Part shown: positions 10,525-19,353 of the stretch, in pieces
How positions within the stretch are numbered: position 1 is the stretch's first letter
Layout: each line of letters starts with the position of its first letter
Assembly: GCA_001295905.1 (NCBI GenBank)
Contig: LJHT01000039.1
Location: forward strand, 20,518 to 84,517
Reading direction: 5' to 3'
DNA: 64,000 bases
DNA from: a beta proteobacterium AAP51
GTDB taxonomy: Bacteria; Pseudomonadota; Gammaproteobacteria; Burkholderiales; Burkholderiaceae_C
Notes under the pieces: generated by a model
Seen by the model: only the letters and a program-made list of their open reading frames with translations
What the model was told of the DNA's origin: nothing
Database searches by the model: none
Made by a program: the position numbers and the translations under genes

Positions 10525-10598
10525 GGCCCCGTGAGGCGGTGCACTCACGGCGCCGCCCTGGCAGCTGCACGTTGAGGAAGCACCGCATGTGGGCTTCG

Positions 10599-10617
10599 CC
10601 AGCCCTGCAAGGGCTGG
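10599..10617. terminator. Hairpin between convergent genes
   Basis: An 8-bp perfect stem (CCAGCCCT / AGGGCTGG) with a 3-base loop lies between the stop of the sulfotransferase gene and the stop of the small lipoprotein gene. There is no T tract, so a terminator role is only plausible. Confidence 0.35.
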
Positions 10618-10670
10618 TCAGCCTGTGGAAATGCAGCGCCCTGTGGCCTGATGGCCTTGCAGGCGCGGGC

Positions 10671-10943
10671 TTAGTTCGCGGGGCGCCCGGGGTTGCCCGG
10701 CTTGTCGTTCACCATGTCGCGCGCGCCGGCGGCGCCGATCTGCTTGACCATGCGGTCGGTGGTGGCCGCAGGCAGGCGGCTGCCGGCAATGGGGCGCACC
10801 GGCTCGGAAGGCTTTGCCAAGGGGGCCGTGTCGCCCGTCGCGCCGGGGTTGGCGGAGACGGTCTGCACCGAGGTGCAGGCCCCCGAGATGCCCGCCATGG
10901 CCAGGGTAGCGGCAAGGCCGAGGGTTCGGAGGGAGTGGCTCAT
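10671..10943 (-). CDS. Small putative lipoprotein
   Basis: 90-residue protein not assigned to a family. A positively charged start and hydrophobic stretch (TLGLAATLAMAGI) lead to a cysteine in SGAC, a weak lipobox because position -3 is Ser. The mature part is rich in Pro, Ala and Gly and ends PGNPGRPAN. The ATG at 10943 has a good AGGAG site; upstream extension of the frame is not supported. It lies 142 bp downstream of the beta-hydroxylase gene on the same strand. Confidence 0.6.
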   Translation of the reverse strand: MSHSLRTLGLAATLAMAGISGACTSVQTVSANPGATGDTAPLAKPSEPVRPIAGSRLPAATTDRMVKQIGAAGARDMVNDKPGNPGRPAN

Positions 10944-11085
10944 GGAATGACTCCTGGAGGATGTGTCGCTGATGCGCAGCCCGGTATTCGGGTGCAGGGC
11001 TGAGGTGTGCGGCATGGTAACGCCGCCAGGCCCCTGTGCGTGCTGCCTGCGCGTGGGGCCAGGCAGAACGACATGCCCCACGAGA

Positions 11086-12405
11086 TCAGGCGCCGTACCC
11101 GGCGGTCGCGCTGCCGCTGAAGGCGTCCAAAGCCTGTCCCAGCGCCGTGATCATGCGCCGCTCGTCGGCCGTCAGCGCGGGGTGCCAGTGGTCGAAGATG
11201 AGGATCACGCGCAGCTTGTCGCTGTCGTTCCAGGCCTCGTGTTCCACCGTGTCGTCAAAGGCCCAGGCCTGGCCGGGCACCCACTCGCGCGTGGTGTTGC
11301 CGACGCGAAAGCGGCAGCCCGCGGGCACGATGAGCGGCACATGCGCCAGCAGCCGCACGTTGCTGGCCCCGGTGTGCGCCGGGATGTGGGTGCGCGGTTG
11401 CAGCAGCGAGAACATCGCCACGGGCGTGCGCCCGGGTTGCTCGGGCGCCGGCACCTGCGCCGACCACAAGGCCATGGTGCGCGGGCAACGGCTCGCGTTC
11501 TCGGCCACCACCTGGCCGTCCTTCACCAGGTGCAGGGCGCTCCAGCGCGGTGAGTTGTTCAGCTCGGCCCACTGGTTCAGCGGCTGGTCACTGCTGTAGG
11601 TGATGTAGGGCGTGAAGCCGTCTTCGGTGGCCAGCACCTGCAGGAACTCGTCGCGCAGGGTGTCGGTGGCGGCCTCGAAGGCGTCCAGCCAGGGGAAGAG
11701 CGCGCGGTCGAAGAACTCCACCGGCTGCAATTGCGGAAAGAAGTAATGCGAAGGGCGTGACTCCACGCGCCGCTTGCGCCCGAGCAGGATGTCCAGCGAG
11801 AGCTGGAAACGTTCGAGGTCGGCGCCGGCGCAGTCCTGAAAGGCGGCGGCGAGGTGCTGCCGCACGAAGTCGTCACGAGCGCGCTCGTGGGCGTCACGGA
11901 ACTGCAGGGCATGCAGCAGCAGGGGCCGCAGTTCGGGGGTCAGGCGCTCGGCTGGCGGGGCCACCACGGCAGCGGCGCCATAGGCACCGGCGGCCTCGGC
12001 CCGGCGGCCCTGGCGCTCGTACAGGCGGCCGCGCTGCAGCAGGGCCAGCAGGTCCGAGGCGTCCACCGACAGCGCCTTGAACAGCGCGGCCTCCTCGGCA
12101 GCTTCATCGCCCAGGCGCTGGCAGGCGAACGACAGGTTCACCCACTGCCGCGGGTCGCTGCCATCGGCCACCGTGATGGTCTCAAAGGCCTGGCGGGCTG
12201 TAGCGAAGTCGCCCTGCTGGAAGCTCAGCTGGCCCAGCATGTTCAAGGCCCGCAGGTGCCGCGGCTCGATGGCCAGCACGCGGCGCCACAGCGCCAGCGC
12301 CTCCCGCGGGCGCCCGCGCTGCAGTTCGGCCAGGGCCTGGTCGTCGAGGGCGGCGGCCTCGGCGGCGGCTGGGGCGGGCTTGGCATTCATGGCGTTGAAG
12401 GACAT
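11086..12405 (-). CDS. TPR-fused aspartyl/asparaginyl beta-hydroxylase family protein
   Basis: 439 residues. The N-terminal ~170 residues are TPR-like (ALWRRVLAIEPRHLRALNML and following). The C-terminal half matches the Asp/Asn beta-hydroxylase fold: PAHTGASNVRLLAHVPL supplies the first iron-binding His and a 2-oxoglutarate contact, and FDDTVEHEAWN supplies the second. The expected reaction is 2-oxoglutarate- and Fe(II)-dependent beta-hydroxylation of Asp, Asn or a related side chain, target unknown. It lies directly downstream of the TonB receptor gene, beyond a strong terminator, so it may have a separate promoter. Confidence 0.85.
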   Translation of the reverse strand: MSFNAMNAKPAPAAAEAAALDDQALAELQRGRPREALALWRRVLAIEPRHLRALNMLGQLSFQQGDFATARQAFETITVADGSDPRQWVNLSFACQRLGDEAAEEAALFKALSVDASDLLALLQRGRLYERQGRRAEAAGAYGAAAVVAPPAERLTPELRPLLLHALQFRDAHERARDDFVRQHLAAAFQDCAGADLERFQLSLDILLGRKRRVESRPSHYFFPQLQPVEFFDRALFPWLDAFEAATDTLRDEFLQVLATEDGFTPYITYSSDQPLNQWAELNNSPRWSALHLVKDGQVVAENASRCPRTMALWSAQVPAPEQPGRTPVAMFSLLQPRTHIPAHTGASNVRLLAHVPLIVPAGCRFRVGNTTREWVPGQAWAFDDTVEHEAWNDSDKLRVILIFDHWHPALTADERRMITALGQALDAFSGSATAGYGA

Positions 12406-12432
12406 GGGCGCGATCGTAAGTCGTCCCGAAGC

Positions 12433-12473
12433 AAAGAAAAGCCGCCCCGGGACGCCAGCGTCTGGGGGCGGCT
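12433..12473 (-). terminator. Strong intrinsic terminator of the TonB receptor gene
   Basis: On the minus strand a two-part hairpin (outer 9-bp stem AGCCGCCCC/GGGGCGGCT, inner stem GACGC/GCGTC) is followed by a T-rich tract TTTTCTTT. It lies 46 bp downstream of the receptor stop codon. Confidence 0.8.
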
Positions 12474-12518
12474 GAGGTCAGGCGGCCCAGGGCCTCGCGG
12501 CCCCGGTGCAGCCCGCCC

Positions 12519-15413
12519 TTAGAACGTGGCCGTCAGGCTCAGGCCGATGCGGCGACCGAGCGCGTCGTACACCACCGGGTAGGTGTTGCCGTTCACGAAA
12601 CCAGCGCCGTTCGTGCGGATCGGGGGATCCTTGTCGAACAGGTTGGCGATGTTGGCGCGCACCGTGAAGGTCTTGTTGATGGCGTAGGAAGCCGCGAGGT
12701 CGAAGTAGTCGCGCTTCTCGAGACCCGCCACGTTGTTGCCCTGCGGGCCGGCCAGATCGGGGTCGCTGCTCAGCGAATCGAGCGTGACCTTGTCGATATG
12801 GCGCCACGTGAAGGCCAGGTCCACGCCGAAAGGCGAGGTCCAGGTCGTGCGCAGCTTGTGGCGCCATTTCGGCATCGGCGTGCCGCAGGTGTTGCCATAG
12901 AAGCCGGCGCAGTCATACGTGCCCAGGCCCGGCAGGTCTTCGCTCTCGTAGGACTGCAGACGCGTGCCGAGGAAGCTGAAAGCCAGCCCGCCCATGCCCG
13001 CCAGCTTCATGTTGTAGTCGATGCCGATGTCGAAGCCCTTGGTGGCTACCTTGCCCAGGTTGGCGTTGGTGGCCAGGATGAAGGCGTTGTTGGTGGCCCA
13101 CAGGGTGCCCGGGCCATCGCGCTGGATCAGGCTGCAGAACGCAGGGTTGCCCGTGTTCAGGCACTGCTGCAGCGTGGTCGGCGGCGGCGCCGTGCCGACG
13201 CGGTCTTCCAACTTGATGTTGAAGTAGTCCAGCGTCACCGTCAGGTCCTTGATCGGCGTGGCGGCCAGACCCAGGGTGTAGCTGGTCGACTTTTCAGGCT
13301 TCAGGTTGGGGTTGCCACCGGTGATCTGGTTGTACTGGCCGGCCGGGCTGTCGGCGATGCGGCCGTACTGCGCCGCCGTCACGCCGGTTCGCGCGCACTG
13401 TTCCAGTGTGGCCGTGGGGGTGGCGCCGGCGCAGGGGTCGGCGTTGTTGTCGTACAGACCCAGGCCGCGTGCCGAGAACAGCTCGATGACGTTGGCCGCA
13501 CGCGCCGCGCTCTGGTAGCTGCCGCGCAGCTTCACCGAACCCACTGGCGAGTACTCCAGACCCAGCCCGTAGGTGTCGGTCTTCTGACCGGTGCTGTAGT
13601 CGGAGTTCCGGAAGGTGCCGGTGAGGTTCAGTAGTTCGACGAAGGGCATCTTCTCGATCAGCGGCAGGCGAATCTCCGCGAAGATGTCGCGCACGCTGTA
13701 CGAGCCGCCCAGGCCGATGGTGGGGCCGCCTTGGCCGGCCAGGTCGCCGGTGGAGAAGGCCAGGTCGGTGTTCAGCGTCAGGCGCTCGATGCGGCGCTCG
13801 ACACCCAGCACCACGCCCACGCCGTTCTGTGCCGTGGGCATCTTCAGGCCGTACTTGGTGAGGTCGCCGGTGACGCTGGCCGTGAACAGGCTCTGCTGCG
13901 TGGTGCCGCGCTGGAAGCCCGGCGTCTGCAGGTAGGCCAGCGCCGCGGGCGTGACCTTGCCCAGCGACCAGATGTCGTAAGGCACGCAGTTGGGGTCGGT
14001 GCCGTTGACGACCGAGCGGCAGACCGGCGTGCCGTTCGGACCGGTGACGACGTCCAGCGCGCGCGCGATGCGGGTGTTGGAGAAGTCGTTGAAATAGGTT
14101 TCCTGGAACAGCACGCGGCCGGTCTGGGCCGAGGCGTCGTAGCTCCAGGCGTCGAAGTCGCCGCGCACGCCGACCACCCCGCGGTAGGAGGTGTGGCGCA
14201 CGTCGTCCTGGCGACCGCCGCCTTCCACGTTACGACGGCCGATGTAGAGCTCAGCCGTGCTGCCCGGTGCCGTCAGGCCCAGGGCCGTTCTCCAGGCCTG
14301 CGACAGCAGCGGGTTCTCGAAGCGGATGGCGTTCGGGCCCGTGGCACCGAAGAAGAACAGGCCCGAGGGCGCGATCTGCGCCACGGTGCTGTCGTCGTGG
14401 AAGCTGATCTCGCTGTAGAGACGGGCCTTCTCGTTGATCTCGTAGCGCGCCTGGGCGTTGAAGCCATAGCGCTCCGAAGGGCGCTGGAAGTAGTTCAGCG
14501 GGCCGAAGTTGTAGGCGTCGGTGGTGGCGCTGTAGGGCCGCGTGTTGCCGGCGGCATCGGCCACCGTCAGGGCGTAGGTGGCGAAGTCGGTGAACTGACC
14601 GGGGAAACTGGTGCCCGAACCGCCGCAGGTGAAGCGCCCGGTGGCCGGGGCGAAGTTCAGGGCACAGGCCGTGAAGTCACGCTCGGACTGCAGCAGTGCC
14701 TCTTCCTTCTTGTAGGCCAGGTAGACGGTGGCGTTGCCCTTGCCATTGGCGAAGTTGCCGCCCATCAGGATGCTGACGTCGTGGACCTCGCCGTCCTTGG
14801 TGATGTTCCCGGGGGTGGGGAAGCCGCGCGCGCGCACCACGTCGCCGATGGCGTTGCCCTGCTTGTGGTTGTAGAACTGCGTGTTGACGTCGATCTGCAC
14901 GCCTTCGAAGTCGTCGCGCATGATGAAGTTCACCACGCCGGCGATGGCGTCAGAGCCATACACGGCCGAAGCACCGCCCGTCAGCACTTCCACGCGCTTG
15001 ATCAGGCCGATGGGAATCTGGTTCAAGTCGGCGGCCACCTCGCGCGGGCTGCCGGCCGGCAGGCGACGCCCGTTCACCAGCACCAGCGTGCGGCTCGGGC
15101 CGAGGTTGCGCAGGTTCACGGTGGCCGTGCCCGAGGCGCCGTTCGAAACCTGGCCGCCCTGGTCGGCAAAGACCTGCGGCAGGTTGTTCAGAAGCTGCTC
15201 GACATTGCGCACGCCGTCCACCTTGATGGCCTCGGCGTTCAGCGTCACCACGGGTGAGGCCGTTTCGGCTGCCAGGCTCTTGATGCGCGAGCCGGTGATC
15301 TCGATGCGCTCGCTGGCAGGCGCCGGTGCTGGCGTCTGCGCCATGGCCGGCAGCAGCATCGCGCTGCCCAGCGCGATGAGCACACCTTGGCAGACTCGGG
15401 TTTTCTTGAACAT
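12519..15413 (-). CDS. TonB-dependent outer-membrane receptor
   Basis: 964 residues from the ATG at 15413, which has a GAGGAG site 8 bases upstream. A signal peptide ends near residue 25 (LLPAMAQ). The plug domain starts with RIEITGSRIKSL and contains VLVNGRRLPAGSP and the conserved SAVYGSDAIAGVVNFIM. A large beta-barrel follows, ending in GLSLTATF with the C-terminal Phe used for outer-membrane insertion. A TonB box cannot be fixed with confidence. The cargo is unknown; the neighbouring sulfotransferase and hydroxylase hint at a modified peptide or siderophore, but this is inference. Energy would come from ExbBD such as the pair at 4.2-5.3 kb. Confidence 0.93.
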   Translation of the reverse strand: MFKKTRVCQGVLIALGSAMLLPAMAQTPAPAPASERIEITGSRIKSLAAETASPVVTLNAEAIKVDGVRNVEQLLNNLPQVFADQGGQVSNGASGTATVNLRNLGPSRTLVLVNGRRLPAGSPREVAADLNQIPIGLIKRVEVLTGGASAVYGSDAIAGVVNFIMRDDFEGVQIDVNTQFYNHKQGNAIGDVVRARGFPTPGNITKDGEVHDVSILMGGNFANGKGNATVYLAYKKEEALLQSERDFTACALNFAPATGRFTCGGSGTSFPGQFTDFATYALTVADAAGNTRPYSATTDAYNFGPLNYFQRPSERYGFNAQARYEINEKARLYSEISFHDDSTVAQIAPSGLFFFGATGPNAIRFENPLLSQAWRTALGLTAPGSTAELYIGRRNVEGGGRQDDVRHTSYRGVVGVRGDFDAWSYDASAQTGRVLFQETYFNDFSNTRIARALDVVTGPNGTPVCRSVVNGTDPNCVPYDIWSLGKVTPAALAYLQTPGFQRGTTQQSLFTASVTGDLTKYGLKMPTAQNGVGVVLGVERRIERLTLNTDLAFSTGDLAGQGGPTIGLGGSYSVRDIFAEIRLPLIEKMPFVELLNLTGTFRNSDYSTGQKTDTYGLGLEYSPVGSVKLRGSYQSAARAANVIELFSARGLGLYDNNADPCAGATPTATLEQCARTGVTAAQYGRIADSPAGQYNQITGGNPNLKPEKSTSYTLGLAATPIKDLTVTLDYFNIKLEDRVGTAPPPTTLQQCLNTGNPAFCSLIQRDGPGTLWATNNAFILATNANLGKVATKGFDIGIDYNMKLAGMGGLAFSFLGTRLQSYESEDLPGLGTYDCAGFYGNTCGTPMPKWRHKLRTTWTSPFGVDLAFTWRHIDKVTLDSLSSDPDLAGPQGNNVAGLEKRDYFDLAASYAINKTFTVRANIANLFDKDPPIRTNGAGFVNGNTYPVVYDALGRRIGLSLTATF

Positions 15414-15830
15414 GTATTTCGCTCCTCGATGAAGGTTCCAAAAGCAGTCGCAAACAACGGCCAAGGCCCGAAAGCGCGAGGGCCCCGCGGGGCCCTTCGA
15501 TCTCCAGCGCATCCGCAACGCCTGCTGGGGGCGTCACGGACCCAATGTCCGTCAGAACTGTGGGGTTCTTTTACTGCGCCAAGGCGGGCGGCGCCACGCT
15601 TGGTCAGGTGAAGTTGACAGTCTTGTTGCCCTTGGGCAACAAACTGATGAGGGCGGCCCCAGGCGCTGCGCGGCGCATAGCGCAAGCCGCCGGCCTTGCG
15701 GACGCGTGCATACCCGCATGCGGGCGGTGGGGCTGCTGCTGCGGGCCTTCACAGGGCACGGGCGCACCACGGGCACCGAGGCAAGAAAAAAGGCCAGCCG
15801 CTTTGCAGCAACTGGCCTTTTGCTGGGGTC
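15414..15830. other. Intergenic region upstream of the TonB receptor
   Basis: No gene recognised in about 415 bp. It contains a GC-rich palindromic hairpin (AGGGCCCCGCGGGGCCCT, 15478-15495) that would sit in the 5' leader of the receptor transcript, and the terminator of the tRNA-Thr gene near its right end. ORFs that run across the tRNA are not coding. Confidence 0.5.
15786..15821 (-). terminator. Intrinsic terminator of tRNA-Thr
   Basis: Read on the minus strand, a GGCCAG/CTGGCC stem is followed by six T residues, starting about 13 bp after the tRNA 3' end. The A/T symmetry (AAAA before, TTTTTT after) is typical of intrinsic terminators. Confidence 0.8.
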
Positions 15831-15906
15831 TGGTGCCCGGGACCGGAATCGAACTGGTGACCTTCGCATTACGAATGCGCTGCTCTACCAACTGAGCTAC
15901 TCGGGC
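15831..15906 (-). tRNA. tRNA-Thr(CGT)
   Basis: 76 nt with encoded CCA. The anticodon loop TTCGTAA gives anticodon CGT, reading ACG. The D arm and anticodon arm match E. coli tRNA-Thr(CGT) closely, including the G27-A43 pair seen there. The acceptor stem (GCCCGAG against CCCGGGC) has one A-C mismatch at 6-67 and the T stem (ACCAG against CCGGT) has another at 52-62. Both would become pairs if a single C were T. Confidence 0.9.
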
Positions 15907-15985
15907 TTGCCGGGTGAAGACGGTGCCTCAACCGAACAGCCCGCGATGATACGCCAGTTCTCGGCCCGGCCTGCAGAATGCCGCC

Positions 15986-16381
15986 ATGCGCCTGCCCACA
16001 CCGCCTGAACTACTGCACGAGCCCCGCTGGCGCCGCACCTGGGCCTGGCTCTGGGCGGCGCAGTGGCTGGCGGTGGGCATCGCGGCCCTCAGCCCGGGCG
16101 AGATTGCGCCCACCCTCAGCCCCAGCGACAAGCTCGACCACCTGTTCGCCTTCGCGGTGCTGGCCGCCACGGGCGTGCTGGCGCTGCGGCGCCAGGCCTC
16201 GTCGATGCTGCTCGTGGCCGCGCTGCTGCTGGCGTATGGCGGGTTCATCGAACTGGCACAGATGCACATCCCTGGGCGCTATGGCGATTGGGGCGATGTG
16301 CTGGCCGACGCCCTGGGCGTGGCGCTGGGCATCGGCGTGGTGCCGCTGCTGCGCCGCCACGGGCCCTGGGCACGGGCCTGA
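15986..16381 (+). CDS. VanZ family membrane protein
   Basis: 131-residue membrane protein with about four hydrophobic segments. The VanZ-type signature is visible: SDKLDHLFAFAVLA in the first part, then GGFIELAQMHIPGRYGDWGDVLADALGVALG. The conserved acidic residues in ELAQ and DVLAD are present. VanZ-like proteins are linked to teicoplanin resistance in some Gram-positives; in proteobacteria the role is unknown. It is divergent from tRNA-Thr. Confidence 0.85.
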   Translation: MRLPTPPELLHEPRWRRTWAWLWAAQWLAVGIAALSPGEIAPTLSPSDKLDHLFAFAVLAATGVLALRRQASSMLLVAALLLAYGGFIELAQMHIPGRYGDWGDVLADALGVALGIGVVPLLRRHGPWARA

Positions 16382-16477
16382 CCCCACCGCCTTGGGTGGC
16401 TCACGCCCTGAGCCAGCGCCTGCAGACACTGCCTCCATCCGCCGGGCAAGGGGCCCGGTCCAACGATGGAGTTGCGC

Positions 16478-17608
16478 ATGAACCAGGCCACGCTTGAATT
16501 GACTGCCCCCAACGCGGGCACCGCCGCCTTCCAGGCCAACCCCGGCGCCACCGCTGCCGAAGCCACCGGCTTCGACATCGGCTGGGACCACGCCCACCAC
16601 GGCCTGGTGCCGCCGCCCGAGCTGCTGCTGGAAGGCACGCCCATCGGCCAGGGCTGGCGCGCCGGGCGCGCCGTCTTTGGCCGGCGCACGCTGCCCACCG
16701 GCCGTGCCACGCGGCAGTGGCTGGCCTTGCGCACCGGGGCCTGGCGCCAGGGCCTGCCCTTCGAAGGCCAGCAGGTCACGGCCCACTACCTGGGCCAGTT
16801 GCACACGGAGCACTGCCCCGTGCTGCGCCGCCCCCTGGGCGGTGCCGCCGGGCAGGCCGATGCCGCGGTCATTGAGCGCCTGAACCCCGAGGCCGGTTAC
16901 GCCGCCGGCAACCTGGCGGTGATGAGCCAGGCCGCCGCGCAAGCCCGCGCGGGCGTCACCGTGCTGGAAGCGCTGCGCCGGGCCACACGCGCACAGCTCA
17001 GCGGCGAGGCGGTGCAGGGCCTGGATGCGGCTGCGTGGTGGCGCCTGGCCGCGCTGCGCGCCTTTGCCACGCCGCTGCCCTTCCACGAGGCGGCGCGCCT
17101 GCCACTGGCGGTGCTGCCGCCCAACCGCGTGCGACTGCTGAACGCTGCACAGGGCCTGCAGGCCCTGGTGACACGGCAGTTCATGGCCCCGGGCTGGGCG
17201 GCCCGCACGCGCGCGCTGGCGCAGCTGCTGCCCGCACACACCCTGCGCCAGGACTTCAACCTCTTCGTGGGCGCCCTGGCACCGCGCGTGCTGGAAGCGG
17301 GCACGGAACCGCGCGCCCTGCGCCGCGCGCTGGAGGACGCCTGGCTGCTGGAACGTGTGCAGCGCCGCTGGCAGCACTTCGTGCTGAGCCTGGGTGAAAC
17401 CGCCACCGAAGTGCTGCTGGAAGCCGCGGCCGCGCAAGGCCTGGCGGGCGTGCGCACGCTGCACCACGCGCCCACGGCGGCCACGGAGGGCTGGGCGCTG
17501 CCGGCCGCTGCTGCCAGCCTGCAGCCCGCAAGCCCGCGGGCAGCCGCCCGGCGCGGCGTGCCACGCAGCGCCGCCGTGCACGGGCCCCGCCCGATGGCAC
17601 AGCCCTGA
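16478..17608 (+). CDS. Uncharacterised protein with a faint HNH-like motif
   Basis: 376 residues, cytoplasmic, Ala/Leu/Arg-rich, no signal peptide or membrane segment. The ATG at 16478 is chosen because a GGAG site lies 6 bases upstream; an ATG at 16466 is also in frame. Around residues 105-150 a HCPVLRRPL segment is followed by AVIERLNPEAGYAAGNLAVM. That recalls the order of HNH nucleases (Cys/His cluster, then ER-NP--GY--GNL-VMS), but the paired cysteines of a canonical HNH zinc site are not all present. I do not recognise the rest. It ends one base before the convergent TetR gene. Confidence 0.7.
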   Translation: MNQATLELTAPNAGTAAFQANPGATAAEATGFDIGWDHAHHGLVPPPELLLEGTPIGQGWRAGRAVFGRRTLPTGRATRQWLALRTGAWRQGLPFEGQQVTAHYLGQLHTEHCPVLRRPLGGAAGQADAAVIERLNPEAGYAAGNLAVMSQAAAQARAGVTVLEALRRATRAQLSGEAVQGLDAAAWWRLAALRAFATPLPFHEAARLPLAVLPPNRVRLLNAAQGLQALVTRQFMAPGWAARTRALAQLLPAHTLRQDFNLFVGALAPRVLEAGTEPRALRRALEDAWLLERVQRRWQHFVLSLGETATEVLLEAAAAQGLAGVRTLHHAPTAATEGWALPAAAASLQPASPRAAARRGVPRSAAVHGPRPMAQP

Positions 17609-18214
17609 TCAACGCGCGGGTGGTGTGACGGCGGGCAAACCGCCGAAGAACAGCGCCGTCACCACCGGCGCCAGGGTCTCATGGCTGAGCGCGCCGCCGG
17701 CCTTCAACCAGGTGAAGGTCCAGTTGATCATGCCGAAGAGCAGCATGGCCAGCGGCGTGTGCAGGCCGGCAGCCTGCAGTTCGGGCCGGCAGGCCGCCAC
17801 CGCCTGCGCGAAGGCCGCCACCACGCGCCGCTGCGCGGCCAGCACGGCGGCACGCTCGGTGTCGCCCAGGAACTTCACGTCTTCGGTGAGCACCCGGTGC
17901 TCGTGTTCCGCGCTGGCATAGGCCTGCATGAAGCGCTGGATCAGCGCCTGCAGATGCGCCTGCGGCGGCAGCCCCTGCGCCTGCACGGCTTCCACCAGCG
18001 CCTGCAGCCTTTCCACATGGCTGCGCGTGATGAGGGCCAGCAGGCCGTGTTTGTCGCTCACGTAGTGGTACAGCGTGGCCTTGCTCACGCCGCAGGCCGC
18101 GGCCACCTCGTTCATGGTGGCGGCGGTGTAGCCGCGCGTGGCGAACAGCTGCGCCGCCGCGGCCAGGATCTGCTCGCGCTGGCCCTCGAAGCCGGCTGAA
18201 CGTGGACGCGCCAT
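17609..18214 (-). CDS. TetR family regulator, probable PaaR-type repressor
   Basis: 201 residues. The N-terminal helix-turn-helix is clear (TMNEVAAACGVSKATLYHYVSDK), followed by a helical ligand-binding domain. It begins 13 bp after paaE on the same strand, so it looks like the last gene of the paa operon. Known PaaR proteins are TetR repressors released by phenylacetyl-CoA. A perfect 16-bp palindrome upstream of paaG (24796-24811) is the obvious candidate operator. Regulator identity is inferred from context. Confidence 0.88.
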   Translation of the reverse strand: MARPRSAGFEGQREQILAAAAQLFATRGYTAATMNEVAAACGVSKATLYHYVSDKHGLLALITRSHVERLQALVEAVQAQGLPPQAHLQALIQRFMQAYASAEHEHRVLTEDVKFLGDTERAAVLAAQRRVVAAFAQAVAACRPELQAAGLHTPLAMLLFGMINWTFTWLKAGGALSHETLAPVVTALFFGGLPAVTPPAR

Positions 18215-18227
18215 CGCTGCCGGCTGG

Positions 18228-19325
18228 CTAGCGCTCGTCGAAAGACAGCAGCACGCTCTCGCTCAGCGGGTGCGCCTGACAGCTGAGCACGAAACCGGCT
18301 GCCACATCGTCGGGCTCGAGCGCGAAGTTGCGGTGCATGCCCACCTGCCCCTCCAGCACGCGCGCACGGCAGGTGGCGCAGACGCCGCTGCTGCAGGAAA
18401 ACGGCAGCTCCAGCCCGGCGCGCGTGGCCGCCGCGAGGATGTTGCCGTCGGCGGCATCGAAGCCGATGTCGCGGGCTACGCCATCGCGCACGATGCGCAC
18501 GCGGTGCACCGATGCCTGTGCGGCCGCGCCGCGTGCGGCCTCGACCGCCAGCGCTGGCCCCGCTGCGGCCATGTTCCGGGCGGCCTGCTGCGGCACGCCA
18601 AAACGCTCCACATGGATGCGTTCCGGCGGCACGCCCGCCGCCTGCAGCGCCGCCGGCACGTCTTCGTTCATGGCGTGAGGCCCGCAGACGAAGGCCTGGT
18701 CCACCGGCCCGGCCAGCCGCAACAGGGTGCTGATCTTGCCGGCGTCCAGCCGGCCGCCCTGCAGGCCTGCTTCCAGGCCCTCGCGCGAGAACACGAGGTG
18801 CAGCGCCAGGCGCGACAGGTAGCGGTTCTTCAGGTCTTCCAGCGCTTCCCGGAACATCGTGCTGGCCGCACTGCGGTTGCTGTAGACCAGCGTGCAGCGC
18901 GCCCGGGCATCGCCCTGCAGCGTGGCCTTCACGATGGCCAGCAAGGGCGTGATGCCGCTGCCGCCGGCCACCGCCAGCACATGGCGCGGGCGCTGCGCCA
19001 GCGCGGCGCCGAAGCGGCCCAGCGGCGGCATCACGTCGAGCACCAGCCCGGGCCGGGCCATTGCGTGCAGCCAGGTGCTGAAGGCGCCACCGGGCACCGC
19101 GCGCACGCCCACGCGCAGCGGCTCGCCCGGGGCGGCACAGATCGAATAGGAACGGCGCAGTTCAACCCCTGCCACCGTGGCCCGCAGCGTGAGGTGCTGC
19201 CCCGCTTCGAAGCGGAACACGGGCTGCAGCGCCGCCGGCACCTCGAAGCCCAGCACCAGCGCATCTTCGCCTTCGCGCTGCACCTGCTGCACGCGGAGGG
19301 GGTGGAAGTTCAAGGGGGCCGTCAT
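18228..19325 (-). CDS. paaE: 1,2-phenylacetyl-CoA epoxidase, reductase subunit
   Basis: 365-residue oxidoreductase delivering NADPH electrons to the PaaABC epoxidase. The N-terminal two thirds form a ferredoxin-reductase module with FAD-binding RRSYSIC and nucleotide-binding AGGSGITPLLAI. The C-terminus is a plant-type 2Fe-2S ferredoxin with the cysteine set CSSGVCATC followed by a distant LSCQAHP. The domain order is that of PaaE. The start is the ATG at 19325, 28 bp after paaD. Confidence 0.95.
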   Translation of the reverse strand: MTAPLNFHPLRVQQVQREGEDALVLGFEVPAALQPVFRFEAGQHLTLRATVAGVELRRSYSICAAPGEPLRVGVRAVPGGAFSTWLHAMARPGLVLDVMPPLGRFGAALAQRPRHVLAVAGGSGITPLLAIVKATLQGDARARCTLVYSNRSAASTMFREALEDLKNRYLSRLALHLVFSREGLEAGLQGGRLDAGKISTLLRLAGPVDQAFVCGPHAMNEDVPAALQAAGVPPERIHVERFGVPQQAARNMAAAGPALAVEAARGAAAQASVHRVRIVRDGVARDIGFDAADGNILAAATRAGLELPFSCSSGVCATCRARVLEGQVGMHRNFALEPDDVAAGFVLSCQAHPLSESVLLSFDER

Positions 19326-19353
19326 GGGTCAGTGCCCGGTGTGAAGGCGGGCC

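Noticed and set aside
13731..15257. 500-codon frame inside the TonB receptor gene on the other strand
   Set aside because: Low-complexity Ala/Gly/Val/His composition and no start signal; the receptor frame is clearly coding.
15706..16008. 100-codon ORF on the plus strand across tRNA-Thr
   Set aside because: It reads through the antisense of a tRNA, and its only familiar segment is the translation of the reversed tRNA.
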